22,449 nt of DNA from Duodenibacillus intestinigallinarum (GCA_019117105.1 DXAH01000078.1:1-22449), one strand, 5' to 3'; positions 1 through 8,133 are shown, numbered from the stretch's first letter. The notes: a model not told the origin generated them from the letters alone. Translations and numbers: made by a program.

Positions 1-82
1 TCCCCTGCGGTCGCAGACAGCGCTGACACGATTCCGTCAAGAGAATCGACAGACAAAAAACAAAAAAATCAGGGAGACCTTC

Positions 83-1570
83 ATGAGCGACATCAACATC
101 TCACCCGCGCTCAAACGTAGCTTCGGCATGCGAGAAGCCGTCACTATTACAGCCGGTTCCGTCATTGGCGTGGGGCTTTTCACCGTCGGCTCCAATATCG
201 TGGGTTTGATGGGCCCGTCGGTCATTTTTGCCACCATCGTGGCACTTCTAATCAGCGTTTATCCTGCGCTTCTTTATGCCGAGATGGGCGCAGCTCTGCC
301 ATATGCCGGCGGTACCTACCAGTTTGCTTCCGTCGGAATCGGACGCGCAGCCGGTGTTCTTGCCGGCTGGAACTTCATCATCTCTTTGGTTGCGGTCACC
401 GGCGGCGAGGCACTGGCTTTCAGCTATTACTTCAAGACGCTCTTTTCCGCTTTCGGCGTGACGCTCCCCTTCTCTGATGTGGCGATTGCTGTCGTGGTAA
501 CAGCAGGCTTCATCATCGCCAACGTCTGCGGCGTCAAAATAGCGGGGCGTTTGCAAAACGGATTCATGTTCTTCTTCTGGGGCGTTGCGGTGATCTGGTT
601 TCTCACCATGATCCCAAACATCAATCTTCCCTCTTTCATTCAGGCTCCATCGTTCCTGCCCAAGGAAGGGCAGATGAGTTTTGCGGCGAGCGTCTGCATG
701 ATCTGGTGGTGCTTCGCCGGATTTGAAGCGTGCGTCGCCATGGGCGAAGAAATCAAGTACCCGCGCATCAATATTCCTCGCGCGCTCTTTTTGGCACCCT
801 TTGTCGTATTTGCGGTCAACGCGCTTTTCCAATGGTTCCTGATCGCCATCACGCCGGTGGAAAGCCTCGCCTCTTTGGCCACCGCTCAGGCACCCTATGC
901 CGATGCCATGAAGGCAGCCGGCATCCTGGGGTTGCCGTTGGCTCTTTTGGCTGCGGGCGTTGCCTTCGGCGGCGACTTTTCCACAATGAACGCTGCCATC
1001 GCCACTATCCCCCGCTATCTCTTTACAATGGCGCGCGACGGTGTAATGCCGAGCGTCTTTGCCAAGACCAGTCGATTTCAGACGCCGCATGTAGCCATCA
1101 TCACGTTGGGCGTTCTCACGATGGCATTGATTGCGACCGATTCGCTCATCTACATCGCCTCATTGTCGCTTTTTGCCGACCTGCTCTATTACGTCATCGG
1201 CATCCTGGCCGCCTGGGCTCTGCGCCGTCGTCGCCCGGATCTGCAACGTCCCTACAAGGCGCCGCTTGTAACCATAGGCGCCCCCGTCTCCGCTCTCATT
1301 TACCTGTACATGATGACCCAGCTGGATACCAACGCCTTCATCACGGGTGTCATTTGGTGCGTGTTGGGACTGGCGATCTACTTTTACTGCAGCCGACACA
1401 ATGCCAAGGCAGAAAACGCCACTCCGACGCTTGAACAAACCGGTGCGCTTGACATGCCGCAGGACTCCGCGGAAATTGCCTCAATGGATCGCGAGTACCT
1501 TGTCTGGAAGTTGATCGTCGCCACTGCCTGCATTCTGGCGCTGCTACTCTACGCTTTGCCGTATCTCTGA
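83..1570 (+). CDS. APC-family amino acid/polyamine permease
   Basis: Encodes a 495-residue, very hydrophobic inner-membrane protein with about 12 predicted membrane helices. The first helix carries the glycine-rich motif GSVIGVGLF at residues 25-33, the substrate-binding unwound helix typical of the APC (amino acid-polyamine-organocation) superfamily. A further conserved-looking stretch, GGDFSTMNAAIATIPRYLF, lies near residues 295-313. These proteins normally import or exchange amino acids or polyamines using ion gradients; the exact substrate cannot be read from sequence. The ATG at 83 is preceded by AGGGAGA at 71-77 with good spacing. The gene appears monocistronic: hairpins follow its stop and the next gene is convergent. 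The family call is firm, the substrate open. Confidence 0.9.
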   Translation: MSDINISPALKRSFGMREAVTITAGSVIGVGLFTVGSNIVGLMGPSVIFATIVALLISVYPALLYAEMGAALPYAGGTYQFASVGIGRAAGVLAGWNFIISLVAVTGGEALAFSYYFKTLFSAFGVTLPFSDVAIAVVVTAGFIIANVCGVKIAGRLQNGFMFFFWGVAVIWFLTMIPNINLPSFIQAPSFLPKEGQMSFAASVCMIWWCFAGFEACVAMGEEIKYPRINIPRALFLAPFVVFAVNALFQWFLIAITPVESLASLATAQAPYADAMKAAGILGLPLALLAAGVAFGGDFSTMNAAIATIPRYLFTMARDGVMPSVFAKTSRFQTPHVAIITLGVLTMALIATDSLIYIASLSLFADLLYYVIGILAAWALRRRRPDLQRPYKAPLVTIGAPVSALIYLYMMTQLDTNAFITGVIWCVLGLAIYFYCSRHNAKAENATPTLEQTGALDMPQDSAEIASMDREYLVWKLIVATACILALLLYALPYL

Positions 1571-1595
1571 GCCTGATCAGACTTTTGCAGGAAGT

Positions 1596-1621
1596 CGAAA
1601 GCCGGCGTTTGCCGGCTTTCG
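1596..1621 (+). terminator. Perfect 11-bp hairpin just after the permease gene
   Basis: CGAAAGCCGGC (1596-1606) pairs perfectly with GCCGGCTTTCG (1611-1621) around a GTTT loop, 26 bases after the permease stop codon. The stem is strong but no clear T-run follows, so it may be an mRNA 3'-end stabiliser or an imperfect terminator acting with the hairpin at 1658-1698. Confidence 0.6.
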
Positions 1622-1657
1622 TGCGTTATGCTGTACAGCAAACGATTTCCAAAACAA

Positions 1658-1698
1658 TTCAGCCGCCCGAATCAAACCCCGGACGGCTGAACTTTTTT
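1658..1698. terminator. Rho-independent terminator between convergent genes
   Basis: TTCAGCCG (1658-1665) pairs with CGGCTGAA (1684-1691). Two more G-C pairs lie inside after one mismatch. TTTTTT (1693-1698) follows on the plus strand. It sits between the convergent permease and lipoprotein genes. A weaker T-rich stretch follows the hairpin on the minus strand too, so it could serve both genes. Confidence 0.75.
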
Positions 1699-1735
1699 CT
1701 TTGATTTCAGGTGATTAGGCTGAAGAATCCCGCAA

Positions 1736-2218
1736 TCAGGGAATCAGCGGCTCCATGTTGGAACCGGCTTGGACGAGCGCGTCGATTCGTTCCTGACTGA
1801 TATCGCCGTAATCAATGGCGGCAACACCCGCGAGCGCCTTGATATATTCGTCGTAAGCGGACAAAAGCTTGGCGTTTTCAGGTTGGATCGTCTGACGAAT
1901 TTCGGGAGCCTTTTGCAGGTACTTGTTGAGCTCGGCGTGAAGTTTTTTGATGTCATCAAGGCTCGCCTTCATGATCTCGTCGCCGCGGGGACCTTCTTTG
2001 TAGAGTTCGCTGATGCTAAAGAGGTTCTGGAAGGCCACAGCCAGACGAGCGCTCAAGATATTGATCGAACTTCTGTATTGCTTGAGCTTGCCGTAGGGGT
2101 CGTTGGGATCGATATGAAACGTGCCGACAAGCTTGTCTGCTTTTTGCGACGAGGCACAACCGGCCAAAACAGCCGCACCCAAAGAAGACACCAACATCAA
2201 AAGACGACGACGATTCAT
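1736..2218 (-). CDS. Small putative lipoprotein of unknown function
   Basis: Encodes a 160-residue protein starting with a lipoprotein signal: MNRRR, a hydrophobic stretch, then the lipobox LAGC with Cys21 as the expected lipidation site. The mature part is largely helical and charged, with no domain I recognise. I chose the ATG at 2218 because AAAGGG lies about five bases upstream. A GTG two codons further out (2224) would add only MF, with poorer spacing. It is probably anchored to the inner leaflet of the outer membrane, but lacks the usual +2 Asp retention signal evidence either way (residue 22 is Ala). The gene follows moaA on the same strand but a likely terminator separates them, so it is probably transcribed alone. 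No function is proposed. Confidence 0.8.
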   Translation of the reverse strand: MNRRRLLMLVSSLGAAVLAGCASSQKADKLVGTFHIDPNDPYGKLKQYRSSINILSARLAVAFQNLFSISELYKEGPRGDEIMKASLDDIKKLHAELNKYLQKAPEIRQTIQPENAKLLSAYDEYIKALAGVAAIDYGDISQERIDALVQAGSNMEPLIP

Positions 2219-2309
2219 AAACACCCTTTCACAACAAACATTGCGTCGGCACTAAATCTCGTCCGGACGCTTCGCAGATAATAGCAACACCAAAGCTCGG
2301 TGGATTCGG

Positions 2310-2334
2310 AAAAAACGTCGATTGCTACGTTTCC
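2310..2334 (-). terminator. Probable terminator after moaA
   Basis: Read on the minus strand, AAACGT (complement of 2327-2332) pairs with ACGTTT (complement of 2313-2318) and runs into six T (complement of A 2310-2315). It lies 12 bases after the moaA stop. The stem is short (6 bp), so confidence is moderate. Confidence 0.55.
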
Positions 2335-2345
2335 GGCAGACTCTT

Positions 2346-3464
2346 TTAGCCTCCGATGAACTGCATCTCTATTCTGCTGCGGCTGCGCTTTTGCGTTTCC
2401 GACAAACGAATTTCTGAGTAGTGGTCGTCTCTCGCACTCCAAATACGCGCAATCGCGTCGGCAATTTCATCATCCGTCGCTCCGCCGCGTAGCAGCGTTC
2501 TGAGGTCGTAACCACGATCGGCAAAGAGGCACAGCACGAGGCTGCCTTCGATCGAAAGGCGTACGCGGGAGCAGTCCCTGCAGAAAGCCTGCGTCACGGA
2601 ACTGATAAAGCCAATCTCTCCTGCCCCGTCTTTGTAGCGCCATCGGGTTGCCGTCTCCCCCGTGTAATTGGGATCAATAGGTTCAATCGGCCAGACGGCA
2701 TTGATGCGTTCGACCAATTCGGCCGACGGCACGACATCATCCATGCGCCAGCCGTTGGCTGTGCCCGCATCCATGTATTCGATGAAGCGCACGATCACGC
2801 CCGTATTTCGGAACCGTTCCAGAATCGGGATGATTTCGCCTTCGTTCATGCCGCGTTTGACGACAGTGTTGATCTTGACAGGAATGCCGAGCGCCTGCGC
2901 CGCTTCGATGGATTCGATCACCTTGGCGGCCGGGAAGCCCACGTCGTTAATCGACTGGAAAAGATCCTCATTCAATGCGTCCAAAGACACCGTGACGCGA
3001 TCAAGCCCTGCAGCCTTCAGGTCGGCCGCCATGCGCTTTAAGAGCGTGCCGTTAGTTGTCATCGCAATGTCCGGACTCTTACCACTCGTGGTGCGCATCG
3101 ATTTCAGATCGGCGATCAGATTGCAAACGTGCTTGCGAAGCAGCGGTTCACCGCCGGTGAGACGAATCTTTTGTACACCAAAGCGCAGGAAAATGCCGAC
3201 CAGACGCTTAATTTCCTCAAACGAAAGCAATTCCGTGTGCGCGAGGAACTGATGCTTGGAGTCGAACTTCTCCTTGGGCATGCAGTAGCGGCAACGGAAA
3301 TTGCAGTGATCGGTAAGCGAAATGCGCAGGTCTCGCAAGGGGCGACCGCGCTCGTCAATCAAATGACCGTTTTCAAACCGAATGCGCCCCGTGATCGGCA
3401 CAGGAAGGCGCATGGGGGAACTTGCCTGTGACTCGTCGGCAATCGGAATTGTTTTGGAACTCAT
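2346..3464 (-). CDS. moaA: GTP 3',8-cyclase MoaA (molybdenum cofactor synthesis)
   Basis: Radical-SAM enzyme of 372 residues that converts GTP to 3',8-cyclo-GTP, the first step of molybdopterin synthesis in the cytoplasm. The radical-SAM cluster motif CxxxCxxC is at Cys54, Cys58 and Cys61 (CNFRCRYC), followed by LTGGEPLLR. The second-cluster motif is visible near the C-terminus as CRDC followed 13 residues later by a third Cys. The protein ends in Gly-Gly, the conserved MoaA tail needed for activity. The ATG overlaps the lpxB stop by 4 bases (ATGA), implying translational coupling to lpxB. No other moa or moe gene is in the window. A lone moaA at the end of a lipid A cluster is unusual; it may serve molybdoenzymes in an anaerobic respiratory lifestyle. 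The identification is secure. Confidence 0.96.
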   Translation of the reverse strand: MSSKTIPIADESQASSPMRLPVPITGRIRFENGHLIDERGRPLRDLRISLTDHCNFRCRYCMPKEKFDSKHQFLAHTELLSFEEIKRLVGIFLRFGVQKIRLTGGEPLLRKHVCNLIADLKSMRTTSGKSPDIAMTTNGTLLKRMAADLKAAGLDRVTVSLDALNEDLFQSINDVGFPAAKVIESIEAAQALGIPVKINTVVKRGMNEGEIIPILERFRNTGVIVRFIEYMDAGTANGWRMDDVVPSAELVERINAVWPIEPIDPNYTGETATRWRYKDGAGEIGFISSVTQAFCRDCSRVRLSIEGSLVLCLFADRGYDLRTLLRGGATDDEIADAIARIWSARDDHYSEIRLSETQKRSRSRIEMQFIGG

Positions 3465-4663
3465 CGGCGGGCTGCTCCTGCAGTCTGCATGATGGCTTCA
3501 GCTGCCAAATCCGCAGTGGGACGCAAAAGCGACTCGTGCATACCCGTGAAAATATCCTCGAGCGTCTTGCGGCGGCTGTCCTTGAGCTGATCAATTAGGC
3601 TGCAGGCCATCGCATCGGCCGTGCAGTAGTAGTGAAGAAATTCCGGCACGATGGCGCGGCCTGCCAGGATGTTCGGAAGACTCACGTACGGAATCAGCCC
3701 CTTATCCTTCATGATCAATGCGGACAATGCGGGCATAGCGTAACCCACCACCATCGGCTTCTTGTAAAGCGCCGCTTCCAGAGCAGCCGTGCCGGAAACC
3801 ACAAGCACGGCGTCAGCCGATTCCAATACGGCATGCGACTGACCGGTCACCACTGTCAGACGTTCGCTCAGTCGGCGGTTGCGCGTGGCAACCGATGCAA
3901 TCCATTCTCGCGCCAGGGCGTCAATGGCGGGCACCACGAAATGCCCCGCTCCGATACGTTCGATCACGCGCTCGCAAGCTTCAAAAAACACCGGACCGCA
4001 ACCGAAGATTTCATCCCTGCGCGAGCCAGGGAGCACGGCAAAGACCGGTTCACCGTTGGTTTCGATCCCGAGCTTGCGGCGTGCGCCTTCGGTGTCCGGC
4101 ACCATCGGAATCACGCCCGCAAGCGGATGACCGATATAAGTCGCCGGCACGTTTTCGCGCTTATAGATTTCCTCTTCGAACGGAAACACCAAAAGCATGT
4201 GGTCTACCGCAGCTCGGATCTTATGAATGCGCTCCGGGCGCCAGGCCCAAATGGAGGGCGAAACAAAGTGAACCGTACGAATGCCGGCTGCCTTGAGTTT
4301 TGCTTCTACGCCGAGATTGAAATCCGGTGCGTCAACGCCCACGAAAACGCGCGGACGAATATCCGAGACGCGCTTGAGCATGGCGCGGCGCAACATCAGA
4401 ATGCCCGGAAGCTTCTTGAGTACCTCAACATAGCCGCGCACCGACAGGCGGTTTGCCGGATACCAGCCTTCAAGGCCTGCAGCGAGCATTTTTTCGCCGC
4501 CCACGCCGAACTGAGGCGCACCGTCCATGCGCTTGGCAACTTCAGGGAGCACAAGACTCGCGAGAAAATCTCCGCTGGCTTCGCCGGCAAGCCACGCGGC
4601 ACCGTCGGCATAGGTCAACGGCTGGGCCTTTTCGGCGCTGAAATCGGCGTCCTGCTCAGTCAT
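3461..4663 (-). CDS. lpxB: Lipid-A-disaccharide synthase LpxB
   Basis: Encodes a 400-residue peripheral membrane GT19 glycosyltransferase. It joins UDP-2,3-diacylglucosamine and lipid X (2,3-diacylglucosamine 1-phosphate) to form the lipid A disaccharide. Visible family motifs are AGEASGD near residue 26, FGVGGEKM, VGVDAPDFN, HFVSPSIWAWRPER, YIGHPL and LPGSRRDEI. The N-terminus has an extra stretch of about 20 acidic or neutral residues before the usual hydrophobic start of the Rossmann fold. The ATG at 4663 has GAGG five bases upstream, which supports that start. It lies 86 bases after lpxA with a terminator-like hairpin in the gap, and overlaps moaA by 4 bases. Confidence 0.96.
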   Translation of the reverse strand: MTEQDADFSAEKAQPLTYADGAAWLAGEASGDFLASLVLPEVAKRMDGAPQFGVGGEKMLAAGLEGWYPANRLSVRGYVEVLKKLPGILMLRRAMLKRVSDIRPRVFVGVDAPDFNLGVEAKLKAAGIRTVHFVSPSIWAWRPERIHKIRAAVDHMLLVFPFEEEIYKRENVPATYIGHPLAGVIPMVPDTEGARRKLGIETNGEPVFAVLPGSRRDEIFGCGPVFFEACERVIERIGAGHFVVPAIDALAREWIASVATRNRRLSERLTVVTGQSHAVLESADAVLVVSGTAALEAALYKKPMVVGYAMPALSALIMKDKGLIPYVSLPNILAGRAIVPEFLHYYCTADAMACSLIDQLKDSRRKTLEDIFTGMHESLLRPTADLAAEAIMQTAGAARR

Positions 4664-4695
4664 ACAAACCTCGGGGTATCAGTGAACTACAGAAG

Positions 4696-4733
4696 AAAAA
4701 GCCCGCAGGAAACGACCTTCCCAACGGGCTTTT
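4696..4733 (-). terminator. Terminator-like hairpin between lpxA and lpxB
   Basis: AAAAGCCCG (4697-4705) pairs perfectly with CGGGCTTTT (4725-4733), with a further GGAA/TTCC inner stem. On the transcribed minus strand the hairpin runs into five T (complement of A 4696-4700). It has the form of a rho-independent terminator, yet lies inside the cluster, which suggests partial termination before lpxB-moaA or a separate promoter for them. Confidence 0.75.
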
Positions 4734-4749
4734 CGGTCTTAAATCTGAA

Positions 4750-5544
4750 TTACGGACGAACGATGCCGCGCGTGTTGTTGGCAACGAAGTCGCGCATCGC
4801 GGCAAGAATCGGACGAACTTCTTCGGGAGCGTCGGCAATCAGCGTATCCATCTGTTCAACGGCCTGCGCCACCGTGAGGCCTTCCATGTAAAGCGCCTTA
4901 TACAGAGCCTTGATGCGGCCGATCGTATCGCTCGAATAGCCTGCGCGGCGCAGCCCCACAAGATTGAGCCCGAAGCTCTTGGCAGGGTTGCCCGCGCAAA
5001 TCACGTACGGCGGCAAATCGTGCGAAAGACCGGAGACACCCCCCGTCATGGAGCGCGTGCCGATGTGAACAAACTGGTGCACACCGGTCTGGCCGCCGAT
5101 CACGGCAAAATCGTCGACATGCACGTGTCCGGCCAAAGCCACGTTGTTGGCGATGATCAGATCGTTGCCGAGAACACAGTCATGCGCCACGTGAACGTTG
5201 GCCATCAGCAGATTGCGGCTGCCGACGCGCGTAATGCTCTGATCCTGAATCGTGCCGGTCGAAATCGTGCAGTTTTCGCGAACAATGTTGTCGTCGCCGA
5301 TCTCAAGATAGGTTTCTTCGCCCTTGTACTTCTTGTCCTGCGGTTCGCAACCGACGGCGGCACCTTGGAAGAATCGATTGTTACGACCGATCGTGGTCAG
5401 GCCTTTGACAACCACGTGACTTTCGAGAACGGTACCGGCGCCGATGCGAACGTGCGGCCCCACCATGCAAAACGGACCGACCTCAACATCATCGTCAAGT
5501 TCGGCTCGAATATCGATAATGCTGGAATGATGGATTTTGGCCAT
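4750..5544 (-). CDS. lpxA: UDP-N-acetylglucosamine acyltransferase LpxA
   Basis: Encodes a 264-residue cytoplasmic left-handed beta-helix acyltransferase. It adds a 3-hydroxyacyl chain from ACP to UDP-GlcNAc, the first step of lipid A synthesis. The hexapeptide-repeat body spans about residues 1-190 and is followed by a helical C-terminal domain. MANVHVAHDC carries His118 and His121, matching E. coli His122 and the catalytic base His125. The length matches the family (about 262). The ATG at 5544 has AAAGGA just upstream. It lies 220 bases downstream of fabZ, a gap with several hairpins, so it may be partly uncoupled from the upstream genes. Confidence 0.97.
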   Translation of the reverse strand: MAKIHHSSIIDIRAELDDDVEVGPFCMVGPHVRIGAGTVLESHVVVKGLTTIGRNNRFFQGAAVGCEPQDKKYKGEETYLEIGDDNIVRENCTISTGTIQDQSITRVGSRNLLMANVHVAHDCVLGNDLIIANNVALAGHVHVDDFAVIGGQTGVHQFVHIGTRSMTGGVSGLSHDLPPYVICAGNPAKSFGLNLVGLRRAGYSSDTIGRIKALYKALYMEGLTVAQAVEQMDTLIADAPEEVRPILAAMRDFVANNTRGIVRP

Positions 5545-5589
5545 GACTATCCTTTCGCAGGGCCTCTTGAGCCCATTACTGGCAGCAAT

Positions 5590-5641
5590 AAAAAAGTGTC
5601 TCCCCGTGTTTGGGAGATCGCTCGGGGGATGTTTTTCCCCG
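5590..5641 (-). terminator. Tandem hairpins with T-run between fabZ and lpxA
   Basis: On the minus strand a first stem, CGGGGA with TCCCCG (5623-5641), is followed by a second, TCTCCC with GGGAGA (5599-5604 and 5612-5617). CAC and TTTTTT (complement of 5590-5595) come next. This resembles an attenuator or weak terminator placed 46 bases before the lpxA start. The stems are only about 6 bp, so activity is uncertain. Confidence 0.5.
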
Positions 5642-5692
5642 CCGTATGTTATCGGGCCCGTGAAAATTCTTCACGCGCCTGCGCGAATAATA

Positions 5693-5720
5693 GCGCACAC
5701 GGGAATTATCCCATGTGCGC
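5693..5720. other. Strong imperfect palindrome in the fabZ-lpxA gap
   Basis: GCGCACA (5693-5699) pairs with TGTGCGC (5714-5720). After one mismatch, GGG (5701-5703) pairs with CCC (5710-5712) around AATTAT. No T-run follows on either strand. It could be an RNA structure in the lpxA leader or a protein-binding palindrome; the sequence alone does not decide. Confidence 0.5.
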
Positions 5721-5764
5721 CTTCGAAATGAGTCCGAAAAAAATTCGCGTCGAAACCGATGCAA

Positions 5765-6220
5765 TTACTCAGCCTTACGGCGAGCGCACATCAGTTTGGC
5801 CTCGCAGGCCACATGGCCGTCAACAAGTGCGCGGGCCTCGTACCAACCGATACCGGCACGAGCCTTAACGAACTTGCACTCAAAAATAAGCTGGTCGCCG
5901 GGCTGAACAACGCGCTTGAAACGAGCCTCGTCAATGCCGGCAAAGAAAAACAGGGCCTTTTCCCGGCGCTCTTCTTCCGTCAGACGAGCGATGCCGAGCA
6001 CGGCACAGGCCTGAGCCATTGCTTCGATGATGAGCACTCCGGGCATCACGGGGTATTCGGGAAAATGCCCGGTGAACTGCGGTTCGTTTGCCGTCACGTT
6101 CTTGAGAACCTTGCACGTTGTGTGATCATCGCTGATCTCAAGCACTCGGTCAATCAGAAGAAATGGAAAACGGTGCGGCAAAATCCGCATGATGTCATGA
6201 ATGGTTTTCGTGTCAGCCAT
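5765..6220 (-). CDS. fabZ: 3-hydroxyacyl-ACP dehydratase FabZ
   Basis: Encodes a 151-residue hot-dog-fold enzyme that dehydrates 3-hydroxyacyl-ACP in type II fatty acid synthesis. It competes with LpxA and LpxD for the same 3-hydroxyacyl-ACP pool, which is why it sits among lipid A genes. Visible motifs are LPHRFPFLLIDR at residues 14-25 and GHFPEYPVMPGVLIIEAMAQ at 51-70, with catalytic His52 and Glu66. The length matches the family. The ATG at 6220 has only a weak purine-rich stretch (GATGAGAT) upstream. It lies 141 bases downstream of lpxD. Confidence 0.97.
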   Translation of the reverse strand: MADTKTIHDIMRILPHRFPFLLIDRVLEISDDHTTCKVLKNVTANEPQFTGHFPEYPVMPGVLIIEAMAQACAVLGIARLTEEERREKALFFFAGIDEARFKRVVQPGDQLIFECKFVKARAGIGWYEARALVDGHVACEAKLMCARRKAE

Positions 6221-6361
6221 TGGGGTTATCTCATCTGCCTTCTTCGGGCAGTCCTGGAAAGTTCAATGTGGTCGAATTATCGACAAACCGAATCGGAGTC
6301 TACGCCCGCAGACGGCGGGCGCAAGACGAAAAAATATTAACACCGAGCTTTAAAGAGCGCT

Positions 6362-7435
6362 TCAACCTTTCGGCTGAAGAGCGGCAAGACGCGTTTCGAG
6401 TTCCTTGATCTGCTTGCGCATCTTGGGCAAATTCATCACGAGCACGGCAGCACGTTCGAATTCACGGTGGCCCATGGCCGGGAAGAAGCCAGACATGGCC
6501 TTTTCGCCCTTGTGCCAACTCATGAGAGAGGTAGCCGGGCCAACGCTTACGCCATCGGGAATTTCAATGTGACCGTTGATGTTGGCCGCACCGCCGATGA
6601 TGCAGTGGCTGCCGATGTGTGTGGAGCCCGCAACGCCCGTGCAGGCGGCCATCACGGAGCATTCACCCACCTTGCAGTTGTGTCCGAGCTGGATCTGGTT
6701 GTCGAGCTTGCTGCCCTTACGAACCAGCGTGTTTTCAAGCGCGCCGCGGTCAATGGTCGTATTGGCGCCGATTTCGACATCGTCTTCGATTGTCACGCCG
6801 CCGATCTGCGGAATCTTGACCCAGTGGCCATCAAGCGGAGCAAAGCCAAAGCCGTCGGCACCGATCACGCAGCCCGAGTGCAGAATGACGCGATTGCCGA
6901 TGCGGCAGCCGTGGTAGACGGTCGCGTTGGCGTAGATGATCGTGTTGTCACCCACCACCGTACCTTCACCGATGTAGGCGCCCGGATAAATGCGCGTGTT
7001 TTCACCGATCGCAGCGCCTGCGGCCACCGTAGCCCCGGCTTCGATCACGGCGCTGGACGCAACCTTGGCGGTCGGATCGACATGAGCGCCCTCGCGAATG
7101 CCGCCGGCGGGCATCGGACGACGGGTCATGATCTGCAGCGCGTAGGCAAACCAGGCATAAGGATTTTTGGTGATAACAACGGGACGGCGGGGTCCCTCTT
7201 CACCATACATGACCTCGCTGTCGGCCTGAGAAATCACCAGAACGCCCGCCTGCGAAGCTTTGGCTTCATCGCGGTACTTGGACTGCGCCAAGAAGGCAAC
7301 AGTGTCGGCTGCCGCATGATTGAGCGGCGCAAACGTGCGAACGGTTACATTTTCGGCTCCGCACAGTGGCGTACTCGTCAGTTGTCCTTCGGAGAGCGTT
7401 TCAATTTCACGGATCAGTGCATCGATTCGGAACAT
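6362..7435 (-). CDS. lpxD: UDP-3-O-acylglucosamine N-acyltransferase LpxD
   Basis: Encodes a 357-residue acyltransferase that N-acylates UDP-3-O-acyl-glucosamine with 3-hydroxyacyl-ACP, the third step of lipid A synthesis. An N-terminal uridine-binding domain covers about residues 1-105, a left-handed beta-helix of hexapeptide repeats about 115-310, and a C-terminal helix ends the protein. IGADGFGFAP is at 191-200. His252 in LGHNC is the expected catalytic base. The frame is open to a TTG 39 bases upstream, but I chose the ATG at 7435 because MFRIDALIREIETL looks like a natural N-terminus and AGGA precedes it by about ten bases. It lies 188 bases downstream of skp, with a strong terminator in the gap. 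Confidence 0.95.
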   Translation of the reverse strand: MFRIDALIREIETLSEGQLTSTPLCGAENVTVRTFAPLNHAAADTVAFLAQSKYRDEAKASQAGVLVISQADSEVMYGEEGPRRPVVITKNPYAWFAYALQIMTRRPMPAGGIREGAHVDPTAKVASSAVIEAGATVAAGAAIGENTRIYPGAYIGEGTVVGDNTIIYANATVYHGCRIGNRVILHSGCVIGADGFGFAPLDGHWVKIPQIGGVTIEDDVEIGANTTIDRGALENTLVRKGSKLDNQIQLGHNCKVGECSVMAACTGVAGSTHIGSHCIIGGAANINGHIEIPDGVSVGPATSLMSWHKGEKAMSGFFPAMGHREFERAAVLVMNLPKMRKQIKELETRLAALQPKG

Positions 7436-7459
7436 AGCGTCATTTCCTGAGGCGCCGAA

Positions 7460-7478
7460 ATCCTTGCGCAGCAAGGAT
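7460..7478. other. 8-bp hairpin just upstream of lpxD
   Basis: ATCCTTGC (7460-7467) pairs perfectly with GCAAGGAT (7471-7478) around a 3-base loop, 25 bases upstream of the lpxD ATG. It is a leader hairpin of the lpxD message and could influence its translation or stability. No T-run marks it as a terminator. Confidence 0.5.
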
Positions 7479-7495
7479 CGGCAAAATTCATCTGC

Positions 7496-7531
7496 AAAAA
7501 ACCGCGCTTCGACCGGGAAAAGTCGGCGCGG
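7496..7531 (-). terminator. Strong rho-independent terminator between skp and lpxD
   Basis: On the minus strand CCGCGC plus CGAC pair with GTCG and GCGCGG (arms 7502-7507 with 7526-7531, inner 7510-7513 with 7522-7525), with a two-base bulge. TTTTTT (complement of 7496-7501) follows at once. This is the clearest terminator in the bamA-moaA cluster and would limit read-through from bamA-skp into the lpx genes. Confidence 0.8.
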
Positions 7532-7623
7532 CTTTCTCTTCGCCTGCTCGCAGGACGACCGACGGCACTCGGAAAAACGTATTCGAGCAGCTGTCGATCA
7601 TTCCCGTCAAGCGCAAGTAGAAA

Positions 7624-8133
7624 TTACTTGGCAGGCTTGTTGAGTTCCTTGATCACCTGTTCGGTGATATCCACCTTCGGGCTCACCCAGATGGCGTCCT
7701 GAATGATCAGGTCGTACTTCTGCTTCTTGGCGATATCCTGGATGATACGGTTGGCACGCTGAAGGATGATCTGGCTTTCTTCGTTGGCACGCTGGTTGCG
7801 CTCTTCAACGAGAGCACGCTGACGGCGAGCGATGTCGCGTTCGGTCTCGGCAAGCGACTGACGCTGCTTCAAGCGTTCGCTGTCAGTCATCACGGGAGCG
7901 TCCTTTTCAAACTTCTGAGCACGAGTGCGGAAGTCGCGAATGTCGCGGTTGAGTTCGTCTTCGCGCTTCTTGAAGTAGGTCTTGAGCTTTTCCTGAGCTG
8001 CAACTGCCGGAGCAGATTCGGAAAGAATGCGAGCCGGAGAAACCCGGCCGATCTTGAAGTCAGCAGCGACAGCAGAGGCCGAACCGCACATCACAGCAGC
8101 AACGGCAGCAGCCGTCAGAATCTTCTTAAACAT
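7624..8133 (-). CDS. skp: Periplasmic outer-membrane protein chaperone Skp/OmpH
   Basis: Encodes a 169-residue protein with a Sec signal peptide (about residues 1-24, ending SAVAA). The mature domain opens with FKIGRVSPARIL and continues into a long charged helical hairpin from about 45 to 125, rich in Lys, Glu, Arg and Gln. This is the tentacle structure of the trimeric Skp chaperone, which carries unfolded outer-membrane proteins to the Bam complex. The C-terminal strand, YDLIIQDAIWVSPKVDIT, is also typical. AGGAAG lies upstream of the ATG at 8133 with good spacing. It is immediately downstream of bamA, its functional partner. Confidence 0.95.
   Translation of the reverse strand: MFKKILTAAAVAAVMCGSASAVAADFKIGRVSPARILSESAPAVAAQEKLKTYFKKREDELNRDIRDFRTRAQKFEKDAPVMTDSERLKQRQSLAETERDIARRQRALVEERNQRANEESQIILQRANRIIQDIAKKQKYDLIIQDAIWVSPKVDITEQVIKELNKPAK

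Noticed and set aside
3632..4891. 419-residue open frame antisense to lpxB and lpxA
   Set aside because: Low-complexity His/Arg-rich translation with no domain, crossing a terminator and two certain genes; a coding shadow.
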